Positions 44,621 through 52,275 of a stretch of DNA of 64,000 nucleotides are shown here, piece after piece. The stretch comes from Lysobacterales bacterium (GTDB lineage Bacteria > Pseudomonadota > Gammaproteobacteria > Xanthomonadales > SZUA-38). Numbering within the stretch: the first letter of the stretch is position 1; each line of letters opens with the position of its first letter. The notes under the pieces are model-generated. The model searched no databases, was not told the DNA's origin, and saw nothing but the letters and a program-made list of their open reading frames with translations. The DNA is taken from assembly GCA_030065125.1 (NCBI GenBank), contig JASJDM010000005.1, positions 46,807 to 110,806 of the forward strand, read 5' to 3'. Both the position numbers and the translations under genes were made by a program.

Positions 44621-45427
44621 TTAAGCTAACCTACCGGCCTTTTGACGCCGACCGTTGTTCCACCCATAGAACACGAGCAAACACCCGGCTAGCAGACCTG
44701 CCGATGCAAAGGTCATCAATGGCCAGGACCCCGAATTCACGAAGAAGGCTCGCCAAGATTCGAAGTCGTCAAACAGCTCCAAGGCGATACTCTGCGCGAT
44801 CAACACGGCGATCAGAAAAGTGAACGGCTTTCCGTGCCGACGATTGAGCAGGAAAAGCCCAAGTGCCAGCAGGATTGCTATCAGCTGAGACAAATGGAAT
44901 GCGTCGTAAATTCGGCGCACATCCTCAAGTTGATTGACGTACAGCCAGGGTACAAAGGTGTTGAGAATACGGCCAAGTACGGATTCCGAGAAAAGGAAGA
45001 CCGTTACGAGCATCCAGCGAGCATGCAACTGAACGTTTCTGCGCTCCCGCAACCCTGAGTAGTACATATACGCCGTAGCTGCGACGGCGATAAGCGTAAT
45101 GGCACCAATCCCAGGCCCAAAGACCGCGGCCCACGGATCGCCATCGATGATGCGTCGAGCCTCACTGCGATAGACCAAAAGAAAACCGCATAGATAAATC
45201 GGAAACAGGATCAGGCTGGCGAGGCCCAGTCCGCGATGTAGTCCTTTCAGACCGTTGTGTATTGACGCGCTTTGTCCGGCAAGAAGCAGAATCCACAATG
45301 TTGCACTGACCGCATGTAAGTGCTTCGAGATACCCGCGTCTGGCAGGTCTGATAGATAACCGGAAAACGCCACAGCTGAGGCCGGTATCAGCATCAAGTA
45401 GAAGTAGTGAGCGTAGCGATACGGCAT
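44621..45427 (-). CDS. Integral membrane protein, unknown, lower GC than its neighbours
   Basis: A 268-residue membrane protein chosen to start at MPYRYAHYFYLM; eight upstream residues are dropped. Roughly seven hydrophobic helices are visible, including a segment with HLHAVSATLWILLL and a conserved-looking HRGLGLASLILFPIYLCG near 73-90, reminiscent of small haem- or quinone-linked membrane proteins, but no family is claimed. By eye its base composition is clearly less GC-rich than flanking genes, which suggests recent acquisition next to the broken hydrolase. Confidence 0.65.
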   Translation of the reverse strand: MPYRYAHYFYLMLIPASAVAFSGYLSDLPDAGISKHLHAVSATLWILLLAGQSASIHNGLKGLHRGLGLASLILFPIYLCGFLLVYRSEARRIIDGDPWAAVFGPGIGAITLIAVAATAYMYYSGLRERRNVQLHARWMLVTVFLFSESVLGRILNTFVPWLYVNQLEDVRRIYDAFHLSQLIAILLALGLFLLNRRHGKPFTFLIAVLIAQSIALELFDDFESWRAFFVNSGSWPLMTFASAGLLAGCLLVFYGWNNGRRQKAGRLA

Positions 45428-45689
45428 TGACGATCCCGTGACTCGTTCCAATCCAAGGATGTTTTGGGCGCCTCACCACAATGGCTGTTCAGGCCATCAG
45501 CCACGAAACCATACCACAGCTTTGGCGACCGCCTCGGGTCGTCAGGTGCGACAGTCACAGGGAGTTTTGCGTAAAAAAATGGCAGGCGTCTCTAAGACAG
45601 ACCTGCCGAGAACGTCTGGAGGCGGGCAGCTCAGCCGGCGGTTGTAATATTACCGGCTTGCAGCATTCGACGTTTTGATGCCTCGCGGG
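45428..45689. other. 262-base intergenic region
   Basis: No gene, RNA or clear palindrome was recognised between the membrane-protein start and the VOC gene end. Several short open frames in all phases look like noise. GGTTGTAATATTACCGG near 45640 is an imperfect inverted repeat. Confidence 0.4.
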
Positions 45690-46034
45690 TCAGAGCTGCC
45701 AGAGGCCATGGTGAACGCCACCTAGAATGTAGATAGCGAACTTGCCGCGGCCGGGGATTTCCAAAGGCGGATGGGCCAGCTCTCCGCCCGCCGCCACCGC
45801 CGAATCGACAGCCGATTCGATGTCGTCAACAAGCCAGTATGGCCGCACCACGGGTTCCTCGGCCTCATGCATTGGCGCCCGCACCCCCACGATGTGGCCC
45901 TGCTGAGCCGTGGCAGTCCGGGCGTTGCCGAGATCCGCCTGCGGTTCGCCGAACTGCAGATTGTTTGCCGCCGCATACGCCGAGCAGGTCGCATCGACAT
46001 CGGTTGCTACGATCTCGAGGTAGTGTATTCGCAT
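45690..46034 (-). CDS. Small VOC/glyoxalase-like protein
   Basis: A 114-residue protein starting MRIHYLEIVATDVDATCSAY, with a single-domain VOC fold pattern (HYLEIVATDV...PYWLVDDIESAV...PGRGKFAIYILGG...HGLWQL). An in-frame 20-residue upstream extension is rejected. No metal-ligand set is complete enough to assign an enzymatic role. It ends before, and is on the same strand as, the NupC gene. Confidence 0.78.
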   Translation of the reverse strand: MRIHYLEIVATDVDATCSAYAAANNLQFGEPQADLGNARTATAQQGHIVGVRAPMHEAEEPVVRPYWLVDDIESAVDSAVAAGGELAHPPLEIPGRGKFAIYILGGVHHGLWQL

Positions 46035-46109
46035 CACGATCTCCACAGCATGCAAAGGGTCACGAACTTCTCCAAAGTACCACAGCCCCGGCAAAAACGA
46101 CCGGGACAG

Positions 46110-47363
46110 CTACCCCACCGACTGGCCCACCGACTGGCCCAGGGCCAGGAAAAAACTGGCCAGGGTGGCGTTCATCAGGTTGGCAAGGGTTGCCGCGGCC
46201 ACGGCCCGCATCCCGACCCGGGCGGCGTCGCTGCGGCGGTTGGGGGCGATGGCTCCCAGGCTGCCCACCAGCACGGCGATGGACGCGATATTGGCGAAAC
46301 CGCACAGGGCGAAGGTCACCACCGCCTGGGAGTGTTCGCTGAGGGTGTCCTTGATCTGGACAAAGTCCACGTAGGCCACGAACTCGTTGAGGATGGTCTT
46401 CTTGCCCACCAGGTTTCCCACCACCTGGGCTTCCGACCAGGGCACCCCCATAAGCCAGGCAATGGGCGAAAACACCCAGCCCAGTACACCCTCAAAGGTC
46501 AGGCCGTCGAATCCGAACAATGAGCCCACCAATCCGAACAGCCCGTTGAGCAGGGACAGCAGCGCGATGAACGCAATCAGCATGGCGCCCACGTTGACGG
46601 CGATGCGGGTGCCTTTCATGGCCCCGTCGGCCACCGCGGCCACGACGTTGGCGGCGCGCTCTTCGTCGTCTTCCACGAAGTCGTCTTCCTCCCCCGGACC
46701 CCCGGCCCCGGGCGACTCGGGATACAGCAGCTTGGCCATCATCAACCCCGACGGCGCCGCCATCACGCTGGCGGCGATCAGGTACTCGATGCGAATACCC
46801 ATGGCGGCGTAACCCGCCAGCATGGAACCCGCCACCGTGGACATGCCGGTGACCATGATGGTGAACAGCTGGGCGTTGCTGATGGTGGCGATGTAGGGTC
46901 TCACCACCAGCGGCGCCTCGGCCTGGCTGACAAAAATATTGGCCGCGGCACAGAATGACTCCACCCGGCGGGTACCGATCACCCGCTGGAAAATTCCGCC
47001 GATGATGCGCACCACCCACTGCATGATCCCTAAGTGATAAAGCACCGCCATCAGAGCCGAGAAGAAAATGATGATGGGCAGGATGCGCAACGCAAAAATA
47101 AATCCCACCTTGTCCGTGGCCAGGTCACCGAACAGGAAGGAAATACCCTCGTAGGAATAGTTGATTACCCACTGAACGCCGGCGCCAAAAGTAGACAGCA
47201 GGGTCTTGCCGAATGGCAGGAACAGCACCAGGCCGGCCACGAATACCAGCAGGCCGAAGGCCGAGGCCACGGTGCGCACCTGGATGGCCCGCCGGTCGGT
47301 GGAAAGCAGCACGCCAACGCCAACCAGCGCAGCCATGCCAAACAGTGAAATGAAGGGCCCCAT
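46110..47363 (-). CDS. NupC-family concentrative nucleoside transporter
   Basis: A 417-residue CNT transporter with the family segments SQAEAPLVVRPYIATISNAQLFTIM (residues about 145-170), GTRIAVNVGAMLIAFIALLSLLNGLFG and GWVFSPIAWLMGVPW. About ten helices are present. It takes up nucleosides with Na+ or H+. The C-terminus ends GQSVGQSVG, coded by two perfect copies of the 12-mer cccaccgactgg at 46114-46137, so the tail length could vary by slippage. It stands between the VOC gene and the kinase gene on the same strand. Confidence 0.93.
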   Translation of the reverse strand: MGPFISLFGMAALVGVGVLLSTDRRAIQVRTVASAFGLLVFVAGLVLFLPFGKTLLSTFGAGVQWVINYSYEGISFLFGDLATDKVGFIFALRILPIIIFFSALMAVLYHLGIMQWVVRIIGGIFQRVIGTRRVESFCAAANIFVSQAEAPLVVRPYIATISNAQLFTIMVTGMSTVAGSMLAGYAAMGIRIEYLIAASVMAAPSGLMMAKLLYPESPGAGGPGEEDDFVEDDEERAANVVAAVADGAMKGTRIAVNVGAMLIAFIALLSLLNGLFGLVGSLFGFDGLTFEGVLGWVFSPIAWLMGVPWSEAQVVGNLVGKKTILNEFVAYVDFVQIKDTLSEHSQAVVTFALCGFANIASIAVLVGSLGAIAPNRRSDAARVGMRAVAAATLANLMNATLASFFLALGQSVGQSVG

Positions 47364-47369
47364 GATTTT

Positions 47370-48746
47370 TCAGGCCGGGAGGGTCACCCGGGCCACGCAA
47401 CCCCGGGCGCCGTCCGTGCGGTTGGCCAGGCTGAGGTGGCCTCCGTGGGCCTCGGCAATCTGCCGGCCCAGCAGCAGCCCGACACCGCTGCCGCCGGCCT
47501 TGGTCGTGAAAAACGGGGTAAACAGGTTGTCGGATTCCGGGATTCCGCGGCCGCTGTCGGTCACTTTGATCTCCACGCCACCGCCCAGGGTGGGACGCCA
47601 GCTCACTACCACCGGCGCATCACTGCTGGTGGCCTGGTTGGCTTCGCCGGCGTTCTTGACCAGGTTGATCAGCAGTTGCTCAAGCTGGGCCGCGTCCGCC
47701 TCGATGCTCAGGTCCGGGCAGTCGTCCAGCTGCACCGACCAGCCGGACTCCAGCGCCGCCACCCGGCCCAGCAGATCCCGCAGGTTCATGGGCTGCTTGC
47801 TGGGGGGCGGCAGCCGGGCCAGCTCGGCGTAGCGACTCATGAAGCTGCTGAGCGCCTGGGCCCGGTCCTTGATCACGGCCAGCCCGGCCCTGGCGTCCAC
47901 GTCCCAGTCGTCCGGCCGGGGATCCCGTTCCAACAGGCTGGCCAGGGATTCCGCCATGGACCGGATCGGCGCCAGGGAGTTGTTCAGCTCATGACCGATG
48001 ACCCGGATCAGGCGCTGCCAGGCCAATCGCTCCTCCTGGCGCAGGGTCAGACTGAGGTCCGTCAGCACCAGCAGGTGCTGGGGTTTGCCGGACTGGCGGT
48101 AGGTGCTGGCCTGAATGCGGAACCGGCCCTGGCGGCCGGGAAAGGTGTGCTGTTCCACCTGGGGCTGGTGGAGCTCCAGCAGGGCCAGCACACCCAGGGA
48201 TTCAGCAGACCGCCCCAGCAGGTCTCCGGGAGAGGCGGCGAACAGGGCGCATCCGGATGGATTGACCATGCTCAGATCCATGTCGTCGTCGAAGGCCAGT
48301 ACCGCGGCGTCCAGCTCCTCCACGATTTTTGCGATCAGCAGTTCCGCTTCAACACCGGAAAACCGCCGGGCCCTCAAGTCGTCGCTCAGTGCATTGATCT
48401 CGGAGATCAGTTCATGCAGCGCGCCGGGGGGCGGACCGGTAACGCCCTTCAGGGAATAGTCCTCGCTGCGGATAGATTCCACCAGGTTGGCCAGGGTACG
48501 CAGGGGATATCCCGCCTTGTTGCGCACGACCACAGCGAGCAGCACGCAAAGACCCGCAGCCGGCAGCCAGCCGAAGACCCAGACACTCAACGGGGCACCC
48601 ACCGCCAGCATGGTCACCGCCGCCAGCAGCAGCCCGGGCGCGGTCAGCAGCAGGGTCCAGGCCAGCATGCGGCGCTCGTAGGGCCAGCGCCGGGTCCCTC
48701 GGGCGATGCTGACTTTGACGTCGTTGTCGCTGACGGGCTCGGTCAT
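47370..48746 (-). CDS. NtrY-type sensor histidine kinase
   Basis: A 458-residue kinase with two TM helices near residues 28-48 and 53-72, a HAMP-like linker (about 75-125), a PAS-like domain (about 130-215), the H-box VIGHELNNSLAPI (about 253-265), N-box QLLINLVKNAGEANQ and G boxes DSGRGIPESDN and GSGVGLLLGR. It overlaps the response-regulator gene by four bases, so they form a two-component system. The signal is unknown; the divergent efflux operon is the likely target. Confidence 0.9.
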   Translation of the reverse strand: MTEPVSDNDVKVSIARGTRRWPYERRMLAWTLLLTAPGLLLAAVTMLAVGAPLSVWVFGWLPAAGLCVLLAVVVRNKAGYPLRTLANLVESIRSEDYSLKGVTGPPPGALHELISEINALSDDLRARRFSGVEAELLIAKIVEELDAAVLAFDDDMDLSMVNPSGCALFAASPGDLLGRSAESLGVLALLELHQPQVEQHTFPGRQGRFRIQASTYRQSGKPQHLLVLTDLSLTLRQEERLAWQRLIRVIGHELNNSLAPIRSMAESLASLLERDPRPDDWDVDARAGLAVIKDRAQALSSFMSRYAELARLPPPSKQPMNLRDLLGRVAALESGWSVQLDDCPDLSIEADAAQLEQLLINLVKNAGEANQATSSDAPVVVSWRPTLGGGVEIKVTDSGRGIPESDNLFTPFFTTKAGGSGVGLLLGRQIAEAHGGHLSLANRTDGARGCVARVTLPA

Positions 48747-50131
48747 TCCCCGCCTTCACCCTTGAGGCCATACTTTTCCAGGCGGCGATACATGGCCGAG
48801 CGGCTCAATCCCAGCTGACCGGCTGCCTCCATGATGTTGCCGCCGGCGCGCTCCAGGGCGGCCTGTACCAACATGCGTTCGGCCTCTTCCAGGGGCAGGC
48901 CTTCGAGACCCTGCAGTGGCGCGTCGCCGGCGGCCAGGTGAAGGTGCCCGGGCTCAATCTCGTCCCCGCTGCACATCAACAGGGCCCGCTCCACGACGTG
49001 GCCCAGTTCACGCACATTGCCCGGCCAGCTGTGGGACTGCAGCGCCGCCAGCGCAGCCTCGGACAGGGTCAGGTTTTCCCGACCGTACTTGTCGGATAGC
49101 TGCCGCAGGAACATCTCGCTGAGCGGCTGGATGTCTTCCCGGCGGTTGCGCAGAGGAGGCATGGTGATCTCGACCGTGTTCAATCGAAACAACAGGTCCT
49201 GGCGAAAGCGGTCCTCCTTCGCCAGCTCCGCCGGGTCCGCGTTGGTGGCCGATATCACCCGCACGTCCACCTTCTGGGTGCGGGATGACCCCACTCGCTC
49301 GAATTCCCCCTCTTCCAGCACCCGCAGCAGCTTGGCCTGCTGTACCACGGGGATATTGGCGATCTCGTCCAGGAACAGGGTGCCGCCGCTGGCCATTTCA
49401 AATCGCCCCACCCGGTCTTTCCCGGCATCGGTAAAGGCGCCTTTTACGTGCCCGAACATCTCGCTTTCGAATACTGTCTCTGCCAATCCGCCGACATTGA
49501 CCGTCACCAGGGGCTTGTCGGCCCGATCAGACAATCGATGGATATGCCGGGCGATCAGGCTCTTGCCAGTGCCGTGCTCTCCAGTGACCAGCACGTTGGC
49601 CGCCGATGGCGCGATGCGTTCCACCATTTCCATCACCGGCCCCATGGCGGCCGATTCGGCAATGAAATCGGCACCGGCCTGGCCGCGCAGCAGGGCATTT
49701 TCCGCTGCCAGCCGCTTCTCGCTGCGGCGGGAGGCTCCCAGGGCAATCTGGTTGCGCACGATGCTCAGCAGGCGCTGGTTGTCCCAGGGTTTCTCGAGGA
49801 AATCTCCGGCGCCATCCTGCATGGCCTGAACGGCCACCGGCACGCTGCCCCAGGCGGTCATGACAATCACCGGCAGATCGGGATTGATCGTTCGCAGGTC
49901 TGCCAGCAGCCGCAGACCTTCCTTGCCCGAGGTGGTGTCCTCGCGATAGTTCAGGTCGATCAGCGCCACGTCGAAGTCTTCAGCCTTGACTCGCTCCACC
50001 GCCTGCGCCGGGCTGGCGCTCTCGGTGACCCGGTAGCCCTCTCCCTTGAACAGCAGCTTGAGCGCTGCGATGACGTCCGGGTGATCGTCCGCCACCAGGA
50101 TGCTGCCGGCTATTGCGCTCACCGCAGCCAC
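48743..50131 (-). CDS. NtrC-class response regulator with GAFTDA loop
   Basis: A 462-residue regulator. The receiver domain has Asp15/Asp16 and phospho-acceptor Asp59. The AAA+ domain has Walker A GEHGTGKS (184-191) and GTLFLDEIANIP, and there is a C-terminal Fis-like HTH (GGNIMEAAGQLGLSRSAMYRRL). The sigma-54 contact loop reads GAFTDA (231-236) rather than GAFTGA. The start is a GTG, either at 50131 or three codons later. Its gene is divergent from the MacAB-like operon, which carries a consensus sigma-54 promoter. Confidence 0.92.
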   Translation of the reverse strand: MAAVSAIAGSILVADDHPDVIAALKLLFKGEGYRVTESASPAQAVERVKAEDFDVALIDLNYREDTTSGKEGLRLLADLRTINPDLPVIVMTAWGSVPVAVQAMQDGAGDFLEKPWDNQRLLSIVRNQIALGASRRSEKRLAAENALLRGQAGADFIAESAAMGPVMEMVERIAPSAANVLVTGEHGTGKSLIARHIHRLSDRADKPLVTVNVGGLAETVFESEMFGHVKGAFTDAGKDRVGRFEMASGGTLFLDEIANIPVVQQAKLLRVLEEGEFERVGSSRTQKVDVRVISATNADPAELAKEDRFRQDLLFRLNTVEITMPPLRNRREDIQPLSEMFLRQLSDKYGRENLTLSEAALAALQSHSWPGNVRELGHVVERALLMCSGDEIEPGHLHLAAGDAPLQGLEGLPLEEAERMLVQAALERAGGNIMEAAGQLGLSRSAMYRRLEKYGLKGEGGE

Positions 50132-50243
50132 CCGGCAGCCCGTTCCAGGATCGGGATTCCAGCGTTTCGAAATCGGACAATCATTATGAGGCAGCCAGCG
50201 CTGAGCATACGTATCTCTCTGTTTTTTAACATCTTAACCTTTT

Positions 50244-50259
50244 TGGCACGGCCTTTGCT
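50244..50259 (+). promoter_or_regulatory. Sigma-54 promoter of the efflux operon
   Basis: TGGCACGGCCTTTGCT matches the RpoN consensus TGGCACG-N4-TTGCT at every fixed position, with ten bases between GG and GC. The predicted start of transcription is near 50270, one base ahead of the adaptor ATG. Nearby bases 50132-50243 could hold the activator sites of the divergent regulator. Confidence 0.92.
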
Positions 50260-50270
50260 CAGTGTCGGGA

Positions 50271-51524
50271 ATGGACCGACAACGAACCGACACCAAGGAT
50301 CGCAAGAAGCGGCAAAAAATCACGCTGGCCATCGTGGGCGGCATTCTGTTCATCGGCGTTTCCGCGGTGCTCGCCACCCTGGATCCGGCGGCTCCCACCG
50401 TGGAGCGGGACACCATCTGGCTCAGCACGGTACAGCGTGGCGAGCTGATTCGCCAGGTGCGGGGCCCCGGGACCCTGGTGCCCAAGGACGAGCGCTGGAT
50501 CGCTGCTTCAACCGATGCCCTGATCGAGCGCTTGGTGATCAAGCCCGGTGCCGCGGTTCAGCCCGACACCGTGATCCTGGAGATGAGCAACCCGGAACTG
50601 GCCCAGGCCATGCAAGAGGCCGAGCTGGAGCTGGAGGCCGGGCTGGCTGACCACCTGGCGCTCAAGGTGAGCCTGACGGACCGCCGCTTCGACGGCGAGG
50701 CGCGGCTGGCGGAAATCCGGGCCCAGTACCTGGGCGCCAAGCTGCAGGTGGAGGCCGAGGCGGACCTGTTCCAGCGCAGCATCATCTCCCGGCTCGACTA
50801 CGAGCGCTCCAAGCTGGCCGAAGAGCAGCTCGAGGTGCGCTTCGACATCGAGAAGCGGCGGGTGGCCCAGGCGGAAAACTCCATCGAGGCGGAACTCAAC
50901 GCCAGCGAGGCCCGACTGCAGCGATTGCGTAACGTTTTGGCCCTGCGCCAGTCCCAGTGGGAGGCACTGACGGTTCGGGCCGGCATCGAGGGTGTGCTGC
51001 AGGAGGTATTGCCGGAGCCTGGCCAGCGCATCACTACCGGCGCGACCCTGGCCCGGGTTGCCCGAACTGACTCGCTGCTGGCGGAGCTGCGGATTCCCGA
51101 GGTCCAGGCCAAGGACCTGGTACTGGGGCAGCCGGCGGAAATCGATACCCGCAACGGCAAGGCTCGGGGCCGGGTGGTCCGCATCGATCCGTCGGTGATG
51201 AACGGATCAGTCACCGTCGACGTGGATTTCGTGGACGGCCTTCCCGAGGGGGCACGTCCAGACCTGAGCGTCAGCGGGACCATTGAAATCGACCGGCTGG
51301 ACGACGTGATCTACGTGGGCCGGCCGGTGGTTGGGCAAGCGGACAGTTTCGTGTCGCTGTTCCGCCTGGACGAAAGCGGGACCGAGGCGTCCCGGGTGCA
51401 GGTGCGCCTGGGCCGCGGATCGGTGAACACCATAGAAGTAATCGAAGGCCTGGCACCCGGTGACCAGGTCATCCTGTCGGATATGTCCCAGTGGGACAGC
51501 GCCGATCGACTGAAAATTGACTGA
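50271..51524 (+). CDS. MacA-like ABC efflux adaptor (HlyD family)
   Basis: A 417-residue membrane-fusion protein. A TM helix is near 20-38, followed by a barrel-sandwich start (GPGTLVPKDERWIAAST, about 65-85), a long coiled coil (about 100-225, ending LALRQSQWEALTV) and the second lipoyl half EGVLQEVLPEPGQRITTGATL. The ATG at 50271 lies one base from the predicted sigma-54 start and has no Shine-Dalgarno sequence; a GTG at 50262 would lie upstream of the predicted start of transcription. It pairs with the ATPase and permease below. Confidence 0.9.
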   Translation: MDRQRTDTKDRKKRQKITLAIVGGILFIGVSAVLATLDPAAPTVERDTIWLSTVQRGELIRQVRGPGTLVPKDERWIAASTDALIERLVIKPGAAVQPDTVILEMSNPELAQAMQEAELELEAGLADHLALKVSLTDRRFDGEARLAEIRAQYLGAKLQVEAEADLFQRSIISRLDYERSKLAEEQLEVRFDIEKRRVAQAENSIEAELNASEARLQRLRNVLALRQSQWEALTVRAGIEGVLQEVLPEPGQRITTGATLARVARTDSLLAELRIPEVQAKDLVLGQPAEIDTRNGKARGRVVRIDPSVMNGSVTVDVDFVDGLPEGARPDLSVSGTIEIDRLDDVIYVGRPVVGQADSFVSLFRLDESGTEASRVQVRLGRGSVNTIEVIEGLAPGDQVILSDMSQWDSADRLKID

Positions 51525-51541
51525 GGACCCTGGAGACCAAC

Positions 51542-52264
51542 ATGACTGAAAACGGTGCACTGATTTCGCTGGAAGGCGTGCAGAAAGTCTTTTTGACCGA
51601 TGAGATCGAAACCCACGCGCTGTCCGATGTACACCTGGACATCAACCAGGGAGAGTTCGTTTCGGTGGAGGGCCCGTCGGGCTGCGGCAAGTCCACCCTG
51701 CTGTCGATCCTCGGTCTGCTGGATACGCCGACAACCGGCCGCTACACCCTAAACGGCAAGGGAGTCGCCGGGATCGGTGCGGCCGAGCGTGCGGTGATCC
51801 GCAACGAGGAGATCGGCTTCATATTCCAGGCGTTCAACCTGATTGGTGACCTGACGGTATACGAAAACGTCGAGCTGCCGCTCACCTACCGCTCCAGCGT
51901 CAGCCGCAGCGAGCGGCAGTCCATGGTGATGGAGGCCCTGGAAAAGGTGAACATGTCCCACCGCACCCGTCACTACCCGGCCCAGCTTTCCGGGGGCCAG
52001 CAGCAGCGGGTGGCGGTGGCCCGGGCCCTGGTGGGACGGCCATCCATCCTGCTGGCGGACGAACCCACCGGAAACCTGGATTCCAAGAACGGCACCGCCG
52101 TGATGGACCTGCTGCGGGATCTGCACAACCAGGGTTCCACCATCTGCATGGTGACCCACGACCCCCGCTACGCCGCATTCGCAGATCGCAACGTGCACCT
52201 GTTCGACGGACGGGTGGTGGACGAGTCCACCGTTACCGCGCTGGACAGCGTGCGCACCGCCTGA
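51542..52264 (+). CDS. MacB/LolD-type ABC transporter ATPase
   Basis: A 240-residue ATPase with Walker A GPSGCGKS (44-51), signature LSGGQQQR near 153, Walker B ILLADEPTGNLD and a switch His in MVTHDPRY. It belongs to the LolD/MacB group of separate ATPases that power non-transporting permeases. It lies 17 bases after the adaptor and 11 before the permease. Confidence 0.95.
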   Translation: MTENGALISLEGVQKVFLTDEIETHALSDVHLDINQGEFVSVEGPSGCGKSTLLSILGLLDTPTTGRYTLNGKGVAGIGAAERAVIRNEEIGFIFQAFNLIGDLTVYENVELPLTYRSSVSRSERQSMVMEALEKVNMSHRTRHYPAQLSGGQQQRVAVARALVGRPSILLADEPTGNLDSKNGTAVMDLLRDLHNQGSTICMVTHDPRYAAFADRNVHLFDGRVVDESTVTALDSVRTA

Positions 52265-52275
52265 CGGAGACCGGC

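Noticed and set aside
47436..48818. 460-codon frame opposite the NtrY-like kinase
   Set aside because: The minus-strand kinase has all H, N and G boxes; this is its antisense shadow.
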